DNA from: Laburnicola sp. R22_1
Lineage: Eukaryota > Ascomycota > Dothideomycetes > Pleosporales > Didymosphaeriaceae
Assembly: GCA_014281115.1 (NCBI GenBank)
Contig: JACONQ010000026.1
Coordinates: 1 to 64,000 of the forward strand
DNA length: 64,000 bases
Direction of reading: 5' to 3'
Below are positions 1 through 20,160 of the stretch, one piece after another (within the stretch, counting starts at the first letter, position 1; every line of letters starts with the position of its first letter). A program made the position numbers and the translations under genes. The notes beneath the pieces were generated by a model. The model searched no databases. It had not been told where the DNA came from and worked only from the letters and a program-made list of their open reading frames with translations.

Positions 1-2
1 TT

Positions 3-65
3 ACATATATTAGAAGAAATACTGGAAAACCTTCTAAGGGTAAATATTTAATTAAATTAATTTAG
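3..65 (+). CDS. C-terminal tail of an open frame entering from the left
   Basis: An open frame with no start inside the window reads TYIRRNTGKPSKGKYLIKLI and stops at TAG 63-65. The basic, Gly/Lys-rich end could belong to a ribosomal protein, a homing endonuclease or an unknown extension; twenty residues are too few to decide. Real coding status is uncertain. Confidence 0.25.
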   Translation, partial: TYIRRNTGKPSKGKYLIKLI

Positions 66-144
66 CGCCTTCGTGAACTCCCCTAAATAAATAAATAAAT
101 AAATAAAAAAATAAAAAAATAAAAAAAAAAGACAAAACGGTTAG

Positions 145-292
145 ATTACAGTTAACGTGTTATAAAATAGTATAACATATCCCCACAAAATAGAGTGGGA
201 AAATTGCATGTTAGTTATATTATATTAATATAACTAATATAACTAATACAGCAATAGGGAGAAGATAAATATATATTTAGTAAAGCCCAAAC
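145..292 (+). ncRNA. Repeated structured element, copy 1 (possible ncRNA)
   Basis: This stretch shares a string of landmarks with 22604-22706, 38868-39043, 58440-58518 and, more weakly, 8866-8930: a GTTATA/TATAAC stem, a CCCC...TGGG hairpin, GGGAAA(G/A)TTGCAT, an AT hairpin, ACAGCAATA, then GGGAGAAGAT and finally AAAGCCC. GGG near the start of the last part can pair with CCC at its end. Conservation outside any reading frame suggests a structured RNA or mobile hairpin element. An RNase P RNA relative is conceivable but not shown. Confidence 0.35.
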
Positions 293-460
293 CGGGTTAG
301 GAATAATTTATGAATAGTTCTATTGAGAACCCACTCCGGGTGGAGAATAAATTTATTAATGAGTTTACTTGACCCGAAGGGATCGACCGAATGATCGAAC
401 GTAACATAAATAAACCTTACAAACGAAAAGACGTTCTGGTGCGTCGTTAAATTTGTTGTG
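293..460 (+). other. GC-richer stretch without recognised gene
   Basis: Following element copy 1 there are several short GC-rich complementary words (for example CCCACTCCGGGTGG and GACCCGAAGGGATC) that could fold. No open frame or tRNA is seen. It may be the 3' part of a longer RNA that begins at 145. Confidence 0.3.
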
Positions 461-636
461 TTTTTGAATTTCTATTTATAGAGAAATTAGAAAATACGGT
501 TTAAAGCACCAATATGATTCATTAATAAATTATTAAAATATATAGTATATCCATTTAACATATATACTTAGATTATCTTTTTAAAATATGCCACTATTGT
601 GTGTAATTTTATAATAATTTATATAAATTAAACTAT
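461..636 (+). repeat. nad1 leader repeat, copy 1
   Basis: About 175 bp nearly identical to 39467-39637, directly upstream of the true nad1 start, and to 44941-45113. All three copies end one or a few bases before an ATG: the unknown ORF at 635, nad1 itself, and the unknown ORF at 45115. The repeat has therefore carried the nad1 5' untranslated region, and perhaps its promoter or translational signals, to two other ORFs. Confidence 0.8.
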
Positions 637-1354
637 GTTACTTATTCTTGATAAACTCTCTGTATGGTTTAGTAATAACTTACTAAGAATCTTGGCTATT
701 TTCTTTATAGGATTTATTACGAGATATTTTATAAATAAATATTTAGGAATTAATGTGTTTCTAGACTATCGTTGCATAATTTCTATTATTTATTATTTAA
801 ATATGAGTGCTATTGTGGTTTATATTGGTGAGTGTGATTTAAGTATTAATACTTTTAAATCCATGATTAATTGAGATAATATTACATATAGTAATATATG
901 TAATATTATTAAGTCCATGGTAGATGGTTTCATAGAGAATGATACAAATAAAATCCCTATGTACTGAGAAGGGTTTTCATCTTCAGATTATTCTCGTAAT
1001 AAACATGTTTTACTTATGAATAATAATGGACAGGGAGGTGTTCAAGGTAATACTCCTGCATTAATTATAGGGTCACCTGATATTAAGCCTAACGGTAAAT
1101 ACAACACACCACCTATGGTTTATGTACCAGGAGGTAATAATCAACCCCATGATAGACTGCTAGCAAAGGCTCTTGAAGACCGTGCTATTAGATGTCATCA
1201 TCTCGATAATAAAGGTAATGCGGCCACTATGGAATTAAGGCTTGAAGTATTCGAGCCAGATGCTGATAGATTCATTAGAGACTTTTTTAGGGATAAACAT
1301 CCTAACAGAGCTGAATATCAAAGATGGAACTCAACTCCAATTAGAAGAGAATAA
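635..1354 (+). CDS. Unknown membrane-anchored protein (239 aa) behind a nad1-type leader
   Basis: Open under code 4, with TGA read as Trp at 872 and 965. The first ~75 residues hold two hydrophobic segments, including [14 protein letters not shown] and [19 protein letters not shown] hydrophilic middle follows (residues ~80-170, with NNNGQGGVQGNTP and VYVPGGNNQPH), then a charged C-terminal part (~170-239). The ATG is 1 base after the copied nad1 leader and the ORF is followed by a short nad1 fragment, as at 45115-45655. I do not recognise the family. The domain order matches the extensions on rps3, nad4 and cox1-cox2. Inference: a mobile module expressed from the captured nad1 leader. Confidence 0.6.
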
Positions 1355-1375
1355 TCTAATTTATAAAAGAATTGT

Positions 1376-1430
1376 GTTTTTTTATAAGATCCATAGCAGA
1401 AATAAACAGAGCCCCTTGATTTGGCAGAGA
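1376..1430 (+). pseudogene. nad1: nad1 fragment
   Basis: About 55 bp match nad1 exon 3 around the codons for [15 protein letters not shown], with a base lost in CCCCCTTT. Homology fades after the GGCAGAG. It marks the same nad1 point where the copy at 45705 begins, so both accessory ORFs sit immediately before the same nad1 breakpoint. Confidence 0.7.
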
Positions 1431-2044
1431 GTAACTAGACTAAAATTCAAGATAGGTTATATATCACTGCAGAAAACTAGGATAGTTATTCTTGATAATT
1501 GTTACATACTATTAGTCTTATACTAATTACTAGGAAAGCTTATAACAACTATGTAGAAGTTTTTTTTGTTAGTAGTTACTAAGTTATTTATATAGTCGAT
1601 TTTAAAAACTATATCAAAACGGCGGTGGTATGGATGGGTGGTATTTTTCAATACTAATGTAGTTGTATTCCCATTGTCAGCCATGATTGCCTCCACGCCT
1701 GATCAATGTAACGAATTATATATTGTTGTGGATTAAAGAGAGTGATATAGGTTAAGTAGTCTCTAGTCGATTATGTAGTAGCTTACGAATCTGGTTGTTG
1801 GGTGTATAGGATTAGAGAAGATATGAATATACATAGTACAAGGTCTGGTAAAGCTGATCTAACAACTCAAGGTCACTCCTTGATAAGGATAATATATAGT
1901 TCTATGTTATTCAGAAAAAGGGTTCTTTCTTTGGTTATATGTCGTCATGAAAGGTAAAACACCAGGGTATCTGCATAACCGTATATAGTGAATAATTAAT
2001 ATAATGGCTATTCCTTTGTTTGATTTGAGTATTTCTTTTAATTA
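1431..2044 (+). other. Intergenic stretch, no gene recognised
   Basis: About 600 bp of mixed composition, richer in G than its surroundings (for example GGCGGTGGTATGGATGGGTGG at 1621). No tRNA, open frame of useful length or intron core is apparent. It could be remnant plasmid or intron DNA. Confidence 0.3.
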
Positions 2045-2452
2045 GGTGTAGATCTCGATAAACCTGCATTACAGGACATGTATCGTTAATATTCTTTAGA
2101 AGAATTTAACGATGAAATGTCTCGACTTAGAGATTTATTAATCCGTGATCATCATAGAGTACTTCATCGGTTGTATAGAGATGTAACAAATGGTGTTATA
2201 TCTGTAGAAAAAAGAGATGAGTATAAGTTATACATTAAAGGGCGTCAAGAAGATATTGAACAATCTATCTTTGACACAGAAGATATAATCAAACAGGATT
2301 TTTGGCCTGACATTCATCAAACTCCTCTAGGAAATATCGATGATTCTGAATCTAGTGAAGTACTTGAGTCAGACAACAGAGATTTATATTATAGCTCTGA
2401 GGAAGAAATATTATTTTGATTTAGGCATCTTCCCTTCTTTATAGAGAAATAA
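2045..2452 (+). pseudogene. Charged unknown ORF interrupted by one stop
   Basis: A frame starting near 2045 (VDLDKPALQDMYR) is cut by TAA at about 2084 and continues as SLEEFNDEMSRLRDLL... to 2452. The intact part from ATG 2117 gives 111 residues, rich in Asp, Glu, Arg and Tyr, predicted helical, ending in an acidic Ser stretch and a short aromatic tail. I do not recognise it. It resembles the soluble ends of the extensions after cob and nad4, so it may be the tail of a decayed module. Confidence 0.4.
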
Positions 2453-2563
2453 GGAATAAAATTAGACAACTTTTTAAATATAAGTTTATAAGGTTCAATA
2501 CCTTAACACCCTTTCGTTTTTGAATATATCAAAAAAACTTATGCATTTAAAATAAGTTTAACA

Positions 2564-2583
2564 CATTAATATATAGTAATGTA
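2564..2583 (+). repeat. Short dispersed palindrome
   Basis: ACATTAATATATAGTAATGT has perfect 6-base arms (ACATTA/TAATGT). Related copies with the same core occur between genes at about 6513 and 6549, in degraded form near 32025 and 54390, and several times in 59290-59470. Such short hairpin repeats are common mobile palindromes in fungal mitochondrial DNA. Confidence 0.55.
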
Positions 2584-2690
2584 GTGTGATGTTGTGTAGT
2601 GTGATGTGATGTAGTGTGATGTGGTAATGTAGTGTAGTGTAACGCAGTACAAGATTGTACTTATTAGCCTTTATAACCTATATATATTAT

Positions 2691-2749
2691 ACATGCTTAT
2701 TTATACATGCTTATTTATACATGCTTATTTATACATGCTTATTTATACA
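2691..2749 (+). repeat. 14-bp tandem repeat
   Basis: ACATGCTTATTTAT is repeated four times in tandem, just upstream of cox3. The preceding 2575-2645 is a looser GTAGTGTGATGT array. Both are likely slippage products in the cox3 leader. Confidence 0.85.
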
Positions 2750-2783
2750 TTGAAAAACCGAATTATGATATATAGTTAATATT

Positions 2784-5099
2784 ATGTTAAATTTAAATAG
2801 AAGTAATTTTCAAGCACATCCTTTTCATTTAGTATCTCCTTCTCCATGGCCTCTTTATACATCCATTAGTTTGTTAAGCCTTACTACATCCGCAGTTTTA
2901 TCATTTCATGGATTTGCTTATGCAGAAAATAATTTACTTTTAAGTGTTATATCTTTAGTATTATCTATGTCATTCTGATTTAGAGATATTATAGCAGAGG
3001 GTACACTAAACCTAATGTGCACAAAACTGTTTAATTATAATTTGAATATTGCTAGAGCTATTCCTGTTGAAGATTTAGAAAAATATCTTAATGATTATAA
3101 AGTTAACAATAATATTAAAGTCTTTAAAAATAATAACAACTTAGGTTACTATTTAGCAGGTTTATTAGAAGGAGACGGTCATATTTCTCTTCCGTCATTA
3201 GGTGTTACAACGCTAAATCGAGTATTAAATCCTAGAATAATATTTACTTCACATATTAATAATTTAGGTACGTATGCGTTCATTCAATCAGAATTAGGTA
3301 ACATAGGACGTTTCCAAACTTCAGGGGATAACGCTGTTCGTTATATTATAGGGGATATAAAAGGTATTATGCTTTTTATTAACTTAATACACGGTAAACT
3401 TAGAACACCTAAAAATATAAGGTTTAATGATTTAATTCAATTTATGAATGCTAAATATTATTTGGACACACCAGAAAGTTTATTAGATAATTCTAATCTT
3501 GTAAATAATAGTTGATTTACAGGTTTTACTGAATCTGACGGACATTTTGGTATTAAATTTATAGAAAGAAAAATTAAATCAGATACTCGTAAAAGATCTG
3601 TTAGTGAAAGTGTTACTCTTAGATATAAATTGAATCAGCGTTTATTTGATAAACCCACATCTTCTTCTATGAAACCTTTTATGGAAAGTTTAGCATTATT
3701 TTTATCTTGTAATCTTCAAAGTTATACTAATAATACAAATACAGAAATATTAACGGTAAGTGTATCATCTTTAGACAGTGTAAAGTTTCTTATAAATTAT
3801 TTTAATTAATATCCATTAATAGGGGATAAACTAAATGATTTTAAGAAATGAGAGATTGTTTATAATATGTTTATAAAAAAGGAACATCTTAACAATGAAG
3901 GAAGATTAAAAATTAGATCTTTAATAGGAAAATTATAAAAAAAAGCAGTTTACTATATTATGTGCCCTCTTTAAATTTTACTGTATGCTGGAATAGCTAA
4001 GTGTTTATAAGTACTTAATAGTAAAAATCTTGTAAGCTATGCTTAATCAGCAGGAAACCAAAGGACGGATAAATATCCAAGTAGGATCCTCAGAGACTAC
4101 ACGAAAAAATGAATAGGTTAAATATATTTAACCTATTCATTAGGATATAGTCCAACCGATATATAAATATATTGGGCAATTTTTGACATATATAGGTAAT
4201 CACACCCTCGCCGTACAAAGAGGGCTAAATATTGGTGTTGGTTTATTTATAGTAAGTGAAGCTTTATTTTTCTTAGCTATTTTTTGGACATTTTTCCATA
4301 GTGCTCTTTCACCTGCTGTTGAACTAGGTGCAATGTGACCTCCCCTAGGGATAGAAGCTATAGATCCTTTTGAACTACCATTAGTAAATACAGTTATTTT
4401 ACTTTCTTCAGGATTTACTGTTACATATGGACATCATTTTTTAATTAATGGAAATAGGGGTAAAGCTTTATACGGTTTACTATATACTATAATATTAGCA
4501 GTTATATTTACAGGTTTACAAGGTGTGGAATATTCAGTATCATCATTTACTATTTCAGATGGAGCTTTTGGATCATGTTTTTACTTTGGAACCGGGTTAA
4601 TTATGGAGCCCCTAAAATATTTAATACAAAAGATTAATATATACTGTAATAAATAGAATAGAAAATAGGGTAAATTGCATGAAACTATTATATATTAAAT
4701 ATAATACAATATGCAGCCAAGTATATCTCGATAAATTATTCTAGTTGTAATAATGATAAGTAATCCGATTTATAAAGGTTCAACGACTACGAGGTTAGTT
4801 TTCTATAAAAGTATCTTACCATCAAAACCCTACAATTTAGTATTTTATTAAATGAATGATATAGTCTAAACCATTTTGATAAAAATGGAAGTAAAGGATT
4901 AAGAGCCTTTATGGTAAAAGTCCACGGATTACATGTAATGATAGGTACAGCATTTTTAGCTGTAGGTCTGTGACGCCTATTAGCATATCATTTAACAAAT
5001 AATCACCATCTAGGATTAGAAGCTGGAATACTTTATTGACATTTTGTTGATGTTGTATGATTATTTTTATTTGTATCCATATATTATTGAGGGTCTTAA
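2784..5099 (+). CDS. cox3: Cytochrome c oxidase subunit 3, three exons
   Basis: Core subunit III of complex IV in the inner membrane. Exons by homology and phase: 2784-3005, 4189-4598, 4922-5099 (269 aa). Exon 1 begins [20 protein letters not shown]; exon 2 carries the [18 protein letters not shown] region; exon 3 carries [19 protein letters not shown] and ends in the family-typical VSIYYWGS. TGA encodes conserved Trp several times. Length is normal and, unlike many genes here, there is no C-terminal extension: TAA follows the usual end. Exon 3 and the sequence up to the nad2 start are duplicated at 25050. Confidence 0.95.
3006..3938 (+). pseudogene. LAGLIDADG homing endonuclease, one in-frame TAA
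   Basis: Reads on from cox3 exon 1. The first motif is [11 protein letters not shown] (~residue 45 of the intron frame) and the second [13 protein letters not shown] (~170), the usual two-motif single-chain layout. A lone TAA at 3807, after KFLINYFN, cuts off the final ~43 codons, which still read as a typical HEG end ([14 protein letters not shown]...[14 protein letters not shown]). Expected role: cleave intronless cox3 and possibly assist splicing. The loss looks recent, since everything after the stop remains in frame. Confidence 0.8.
3006..4188 (+). mobile_element. cox3 group I intron 1
   Basis: The intron splits cox3 after the AEGT codons. Core signals are near its 3' end: TGCTGGAATAGC (~3990), AATCAGCAGGAAACC (~4047), TCCTCAGAGACTACACG (~4089) and GATATAGTCC (~4144). 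These are the P/Q/R/S-type words of subgroup IB-like introns. The ORF lies upstream of the core and is fused to exon 1. Confidence 0.85.
4599..4921 (+). mobile_element. cox3 group I intron 2, no ORF
   Basis: A 323-bp intron splits the Phe codon of GTG|FHGLH. It contains the group I words ATGCAGCCAAG (~4710) and GTTCAACGACTA (~4779) and has no open frame, so it depends on other factors for mobility. Its last bases are included in the duplicated block at 25050, showing that copy was made from DNA or unspliced RNA. Confidence 0.8.
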
Positions 5100-5393
5100 A
5101 GTAAAATATTCAAGTTTAGACTTCCCAAATAAACTATATTTTACAATAAATGTAAAGAAAAATTAATAGACATAAATTTATAGACAGAAAATTTATAGAT
5201 TTAACTATTAGTTGTTGAGTTCAAATCTCAAAAAAAAAAAATAAAACTATGTTAATCCTATTACTAATTATATTATTATTATCTAATTCAATTACCTTAA
5301 GACGTGATAAATATATTTTGTACTCAAGAGCAACTATTACTATCTTAGCTATAGCAACTCACATTTCACATGACAATTTAAACTTTCAGCCGA
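4880..5393 (+). repeat. cox3-3'/nad2-5' block, copy 1
   Basis: Intron 2 tail, cox3 exon 3, spacer and the first nad2 codons recur at about 25050-25545, where the nad2 frame continues correctly. The spacer and nad2 start also recur at 30540-30800. A conserved spacer hairpin (ATAAATT/AATTTAT) precedes each nad2 start. Confidence 0.85.
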
Positions 5394-5836
5394 GCCTGAA
5401 ATATATCTGAATAATAACCCAAACGGTTTACCTCGTTATATTCTGAACCTTCTCAGTATTGTCTATCATACACAGACCTTCTTCTCGAACTCCACTGGAG
5501 TTGGATGAGATATTTGACATTGAAGGCCTCATTGTTGAGTTCAGTAGTGCGGAAATGTTGAACAACTATATGCGTGGGTGCTCTGAGCTGGACGCAAGGA
5601 TCTATTCGTGCAATGTGTCATGGTATGAGCACAAGAGGGGACACACATTACTTCACATTTTTAGACCTACCCTTTATATTTTAAGACCTACCTTTTATCA
5701 TTTGAGTGAGGAGTATCCTGCCAGTAAGGCTGCCATGAAGGAAAAGATAAAGAAGCTCAAAAAGGATATCAAAAAGAAGGAAACAGAGCTGGAGAACTTG
5801 AGTATATGGATGGGCCAGAAGAAGAGAGGTTATTAG
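5249..5836 (+). CDS. Chimeric ORF: nad2 N-terminus fused to an unknown GC-richer protein
   Basis: The first ~46 codons are a copy of the nad2 start ([20 protein letters not shown]...SHDNLNF). The frame then runs without a stop into unrelated sequence: a short membrane-like segment (IWIITQTVYLVIFWTF), a region with SSRTPLELDEIFDIEGLIVEF, and a Lys/Glu coiled coil (KEKIKKLKKDIKKKETELE) ending at TAG 5834. From about 5480 the codons are clearly richer in G and C at third positions than mitochondrial neighbours, pointing to foreign origin (nuclear or plasmid). Total 195 aa. Expression from the nad2-type leader is possible. Not a functional Nad2. Confidence 0.6.
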
Positions 5837-6930
5837 AAATGGGAAGAAACGAGATATTTGATGAGGAGAATAGGTAAAACAGGTATCATAAGATGTAGAA
5901 TTTGAATAGTTATGTCTTTGTTTTAAAAATTAAGGTTTACTTTTATTTAGTTTTTAGTTTATTTTACCAGTTTCCATTTTTTACTGTATTTTAACGTATT
6001 CTTTTTTTTTCCTTATGTTAATTATTTTGTTTCTATTTCTACTTTTACTTTATTAGGTTAAGGTATTATTATATTTTTAACATGTATTTGCATTAACACT
6101 TAGTCCTAAACAACCACTTTTTTTTGTAAAATACTTATTTTAAAGTATAGCTTGTTCTTTATTTTATAATCAGGGACCTTAATATGTATGGTTTTTATTT
6201 ATCTATTTAAAGTATTAAGACTTTAAATGAGCAATGATCTTAGTAAATAGGAGGATTCCTTTTTATTGCCGTTCGTAATACACTAAGGATGACTATATAT
6301 ACAACGTTATAAAAGTTTAATAATTTATAATAACCATACTATGGAGATAATGTGCAAATATCTAAAAATAAATAGTAAAAATTTTTTACATATATAAAAG
6401 TTATTAGGCTTAAGGTTGTTTAATATGTAAAAGAGATAGATTGAGTATTACAGGAGTTATTTGTGCAAAAAGGTAAAAAGATTTACACAGTTATTTATAT
6501 TTTATGAAAACGACATATTAATATATAGTAATATGTGTAAATAGTTCTCTCATACATATTAATACATAGTAATGTGTTTTAGATATAATGTCCTTTAGGT
6601 ATTATGTCTTTGATATATTATGTCTTTGAGTTGTAAGATATTAATAATAAAAATGCATTAAAATAAGGTGTTTAGGCTACAAGTTCAAATCTTATCTTGA
6701 GCACATAATATTTTTAATTATTTAGCTTTTAATTTTTATTATAAATATATTTATATTAAGAAAAGATACATAGTTTGTTAGTAAAACTCTCTTTTTTTAT
6801 AAAGCTAGATAATTAAGTTCTATATTCATTAAACATGATACCTAACTTATCTATTAAAAAGGAGGATTTTTTTTTCTTTATTTTAAGTTTAAATTAAGAA
6901 TTCATATGTTTAAAGATTTTAAGTGAGAAA
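5837..6930 (+). other. AT-rich intergenic region
   Basis: About 1.1 kb with no supported gene. It has homopolymer-rich DNA, palindromes with the TATTAATATATAGTAAT core at ~6513 and ~6549, and a tRNA T-arm-like relic at ~6672-6700 (ACAAGTTCAAATCTTAT). It ends just before tRNA-Leu. Confidence 0.5.
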
Positions 6931-7013
6931 ATGGGTATGCTGAAATTGGTAGACAGGTCCCGCTTAGGACGGGGTGAAGTTAATTCATATAAGTTCGAGT
7001 CTTATTACCCATA
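6931..7013 (+). tRNA. trnL(uag): tRNA-Leu (UAG)
   Basis: A full class II cloverleaf: acceptor ATGGGTA/TACCCAT, D-arm with AAATTGGTAGAC, anticodon stem CCCG/CGGG around loop CTTAGGA (TAG), a long variable arm and T-arm ATAAG-TTCGAGT-CTTAT. First of a cluster of four tRNAs. Confidence 0.93.
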
Positions 7014-7082
7014 GAATATTTATTTAGTATAACTGGTTAATTCAGTAGATTTTTATAAATATCTGTAAAATAACTATTTTAA

Positions 7083-7154
7083 TATGTAGTAGACTAATGG
7101 TAAGTCATAAATTTTTGGTATTTACTTATGGGTGTTCGAATCACCCCTACATAA
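7083..7154 (+). tRNA. trnQ(uug): tRNA-Gln (UUG)
   Basis: Acceptor TATGTAG/CTACATA pairs fully. Anticodon stem TAAAT/ATTTA encloses loop TTTTGGT (TTG), and the T-arm is GGGTG-TTCGAAT-CACCC. Confidence 0.9.
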
Positions 7155-7165
7155 AACAAACTTAA

Positions 7166-7240
7166 GGTGGATATAGTTCAATTGGTAGAACAACTGTATG
7201 TGGCACAGTAAGTTCCCTGTTCAATTCAGGGTATCCTCCC
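7166..7240 (+). tRNA. trnH(gug): tRNA-His (GUG)
   Basis: Anticodon stem ACTGT/ACAGT with loop ATGTGGC (GTG), T-arm CCCTG-TTCAATT-CAGGG and acceptor GGTGGAT/ATCCTCC with one T-T mismatch. Confidence 0.88.
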
Positions 7241-7261
7241 TTGTCCCTAAAAAAAGCAATA

Positions 7262-7450
7262 TTTCTATTTTTATATGATTCAATCTTTAATTGTGACAAA
7301 TCTATCTTATTTTTAATAGCAACTATTACTATCTTAGCTATTGCTGTTAATAATTTAAACTTTCCAGTACCAACTATTCATTTCTGTTTTATTCTCTTAT
7401 TACTTTACTCAAAAAAAAACAAAATTACCATTAAAAAACTAACAGGTTAA
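7262..7450 (+). pseudogene. nad2: nad2 N-terminal fragment, diverged
   Basis: [24 protein letters not shown] resembles nad2 [28 protein letters not shown], with changes and a short deletion. It is followed by unrelated hydrophobic codons to TAA ~7448. This is one of four nad2-start copies in the window and too short to function. Confidence 0.6.
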
Positions 7451-7466
7451 CTATAATAAAAAAAAA

Positions 7467-7537
7467 GCCCGAGTAGTTCAATGGTAGAACATTAATTTCA
7501 TGCATTAATAATGAGAATTCGACTTTCTCCTCTGGCT
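7467..7537 (+). tRNA. trnM(cau): tRNA-Met (CAU)
   Basis: Anticodon stem TTAAT/ATTAA with loop TTCATGC (CAT), T-arm GAGAA-TTCGACT-TTCTC and acceptor GCCCGAG/CTCTGGC with one mismatch. A decayed relative lies at 8306. Whether it is the initiator or elongator cannot be told. Confidence 0.85.
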
Positions 7538-7656
7538 CATGACAAAAAACAGATTAAAAACCATATTAAATAAATAACATTTAAAATGTTCGATTATTTC
7601 ACAGACCAGTCTTAAAGGAAGTTCTCATAATAATTCTTCTAGCAGTATAATTGTTT

Positions 7657-8223
7657 ATGGAAATGTATTTATTACTAAAAAAAATATTAGAAGACAATAA
7701 ACAAAAATGCGGTATTTATAAATGGGTTAATAAAATAAATGGTAAAAGTTATGTTGGAAGTTCCGTAAATTTAAGTTCACGTTTGTCAAGTTATTTATCT
7801 ATAAATTACCTAACTAAAAGAGCATCTATTTATAATAGTAAAACATATAATGCCTTGTTGGCTTACGGGTATAATAACTTTCGTCTTGAGAAATTAGAGT
7901 ATTGTGATATTAGAGTATTGTGATAGATCTAATGTTATTAAAGTAGAACAAGATTATATAGATAGATTTAAACATGAATATAACATATTAACTAAAGCAG
8001 GATCTAGTTTAAATTTCAAACATTCTAAAGAAACATTAGACAAATTCAAATACCGTGAATTAAGTGCTGAAGCTTTATCTAATTTAAAAAAGCAAAAATT
8101 GGTGCAACTTTATCTCCTTTAGCTAAAGCTAATCAGTTATTAGCTACATTTCATACTATTACTAGAGACATTGAAACTAATATTACAAAAGAATATAGTT
8201 CCATTCGTTCTGCTGCTATATAA
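7657..8223 (+). pseudogene. GIY-YIG homing endonuclease, free-standing and frameshifted
   Basis: The N-terminal part has the GIY and YIG-like signature (CGIYKWVNKINGKSYVGSS) followed by SSRLSSYLS, the usual start of a GIY-YIG nuclease domain. A short duplication of TATTGTGATATTAGAG near 7900 shifts the frame into RSNVIKVEQDYIDRFKHEYNILTKAGSS, also typical. A second shift near 8100 leads to SPLAKANQLLATFH, a NUMOD-like tail ending at 8223. It lies between tRNAs, not in an intron, and is inactive as read. Confidence 0.75.
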
Positions 8224-8305
8224 TTACAGATAAGCCATTCTGCTTTATTAAATTACATAGATAAAAACAAACTATATAAAAATAAATATGATAGTTGAGA
8301 TAAAA

Positions 8306-8380
8306 AAAATATGATAGTTCAATTGGTAGAACATTAATTTCATGCATTAGTGGGAATTCTAATTTCTCTCCTGGCTTATA
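8306..8380 (+). tRNA. tRNA-Met-like pseudogene
   Basis: TAGTTCAATTGGTAGAACAT and the anticodon arm ATTAATTTCATGCATTA match tRNA-Met at 7467, but the acceptor and T stems no longer pair well. Together with the HEG this suggests that a segment containing tRNA-Met was duplicated and decayed. Confidence 0.55.
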
Positions 8381-8865
8381 ACAACTTATGGAGTTTGATA
8401 ATAAAAAAAAAATATCTTTTTTTTTTATAAAAGTAATTTACTTGTTGTACTATTACAACAAATACTTGTTTATTATAATACAAAATTTGCTTTATAATTT
8501 ATTGATACATCACTTAGTAGATTTAATAAGAAAATAGAATATTACATTTTAGTGTTTATAAATAGACTTGTTAATATGTTTTAATAACAGCTAAAGCTAA
8601 TCACTTATTGCTACAATAAATATATTGGTTAGATTTATTTAATAAGTGGCTAATTACACTAAGTATAGTGGTACGCCACTTTTTGTTGTTAAAGCTAAAA
8701 ACTTATAGTTATTAAATGACTTTTTAGATAAGAGATTTTTATAAATGCTAAAGAAAACAGCTTAAGCTAATAAGGTGCCATCCTTTTTTTCCTTATCTTT
8801 AAACTAACCTTTTCTCTCTTGTTTTTATATTTTTTTTATAATGGTTTTTGATATATGATATAATC
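8381..8865 (+). other. Intergenic stretch, no gene recognised
   Basis: AT-rich, with repeated words such as GCTAAAGCTAA and CTTAAGCTAA. These echo the LAKANQLL codons of the upstream HEG and may be scrambled debris of it. Confidence 0.35.
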
Positions 8866-8930
8866 TGGGAGAAGATTTACCTTAAAACGGTGATCTAATA
8901 AGACCAAATTCAGGGTAGAGTAAAGTCCCC
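8866..8930 (+). ncRNA. Repeated structured element, partial copy 5
   Basis: TGGGAGAAGAT...AAAGTCCCC repeats the terminal part of the element at 145, 22604, 38868 and 58440, with a different internal sequence (ACCTTAAAACGGTGATCT). It lies immediately upstream of tRNA-Cys. Confidence 0.3.
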
Positions 8931-8938
8931 CTGAAAAG

Positions 8939-9008
8939 GGATATGTTGCATAGGGCTATGCATTTTGATTGCAGATCATAAATATAAGGTTCAACTCCTT
9001 CATATCCT
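8939..9008 (+). tRNA. trnC(gca): tRNA-Cys (GCA)
   Basis: Acceptor GGATATG/CATATCC is perfect, D-stem TGCA/TGCA, anticodon loop TTGCAGA (GCA) with one mismatch in the stem, T-arm AAGG-TTCAACT-CCTT. Confidence 0.88.
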
Positions 9009-9508
9009 TTTTGCAAAAGGGTTATATACTTAATACTTGTATTTTATACATTAATATCTAGGTATAGGCATAAACATATACTAATGTATATAAGTAATAC
9101 ATATGAATAGGAAATGTACATATCTGTAAAGATTTATAGTCTTTTATTTGGAAAATTTATTTGGAACTATTTAGATAAAATTGTTTTTATATTATAAAAC
9201 TAGCTTTTTTTATAAAAATACTTTTATGATCTTTTATAGGCGGCTGATTTAATCTTTATATTAAAATTATACAGGAAATAGATTGTTTAGATCTATTGGT
9301 GTATAGTTTAATTTTAGTTACAGTGCAATAACTTAGGCTGGGTTATATTTTTTTATAGAGAGTTTTAAACATAAACCCTATAAAATCTAAACTACACTGA
9401 CTTTTTTATAAAAACATGAACTATTACTATAAATATCTTATTGATAACATTGTTTTATCTAAGAACCATCAATACAAAAACCTAAATATAAAAACATCAG
9501 GTATTAGT
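9009..9508 (+). other. cox1 upstream region
   Basis: 500 bp without a gene. The last ~65 bp, from TTGTTTTATCTAA to GTATTAGT, are copied in front of both cox1 5' fragments (about 32160 and 54510), so the cox1 leader travelled with them. Confidence 0.5.

Positions 9509-20160
<10,652 letters not shown>

Noticed and set aside
145..292. Firm assignment of the repeated element as RNase P RNA
   Set aside because: GGGAAAGTTGCAT and ACAGCAATA are only loosely like the conserved regions, and five dispersed copies argue against a single-copy rnpB.
1242..1526. A 94-codon ORF overlapping the end of the 635 ORF
   Set aside because: Its frame overlaps the better-supported 635-1354 frame and then runs through the nad1 fragment in a non-Nad1 frame.
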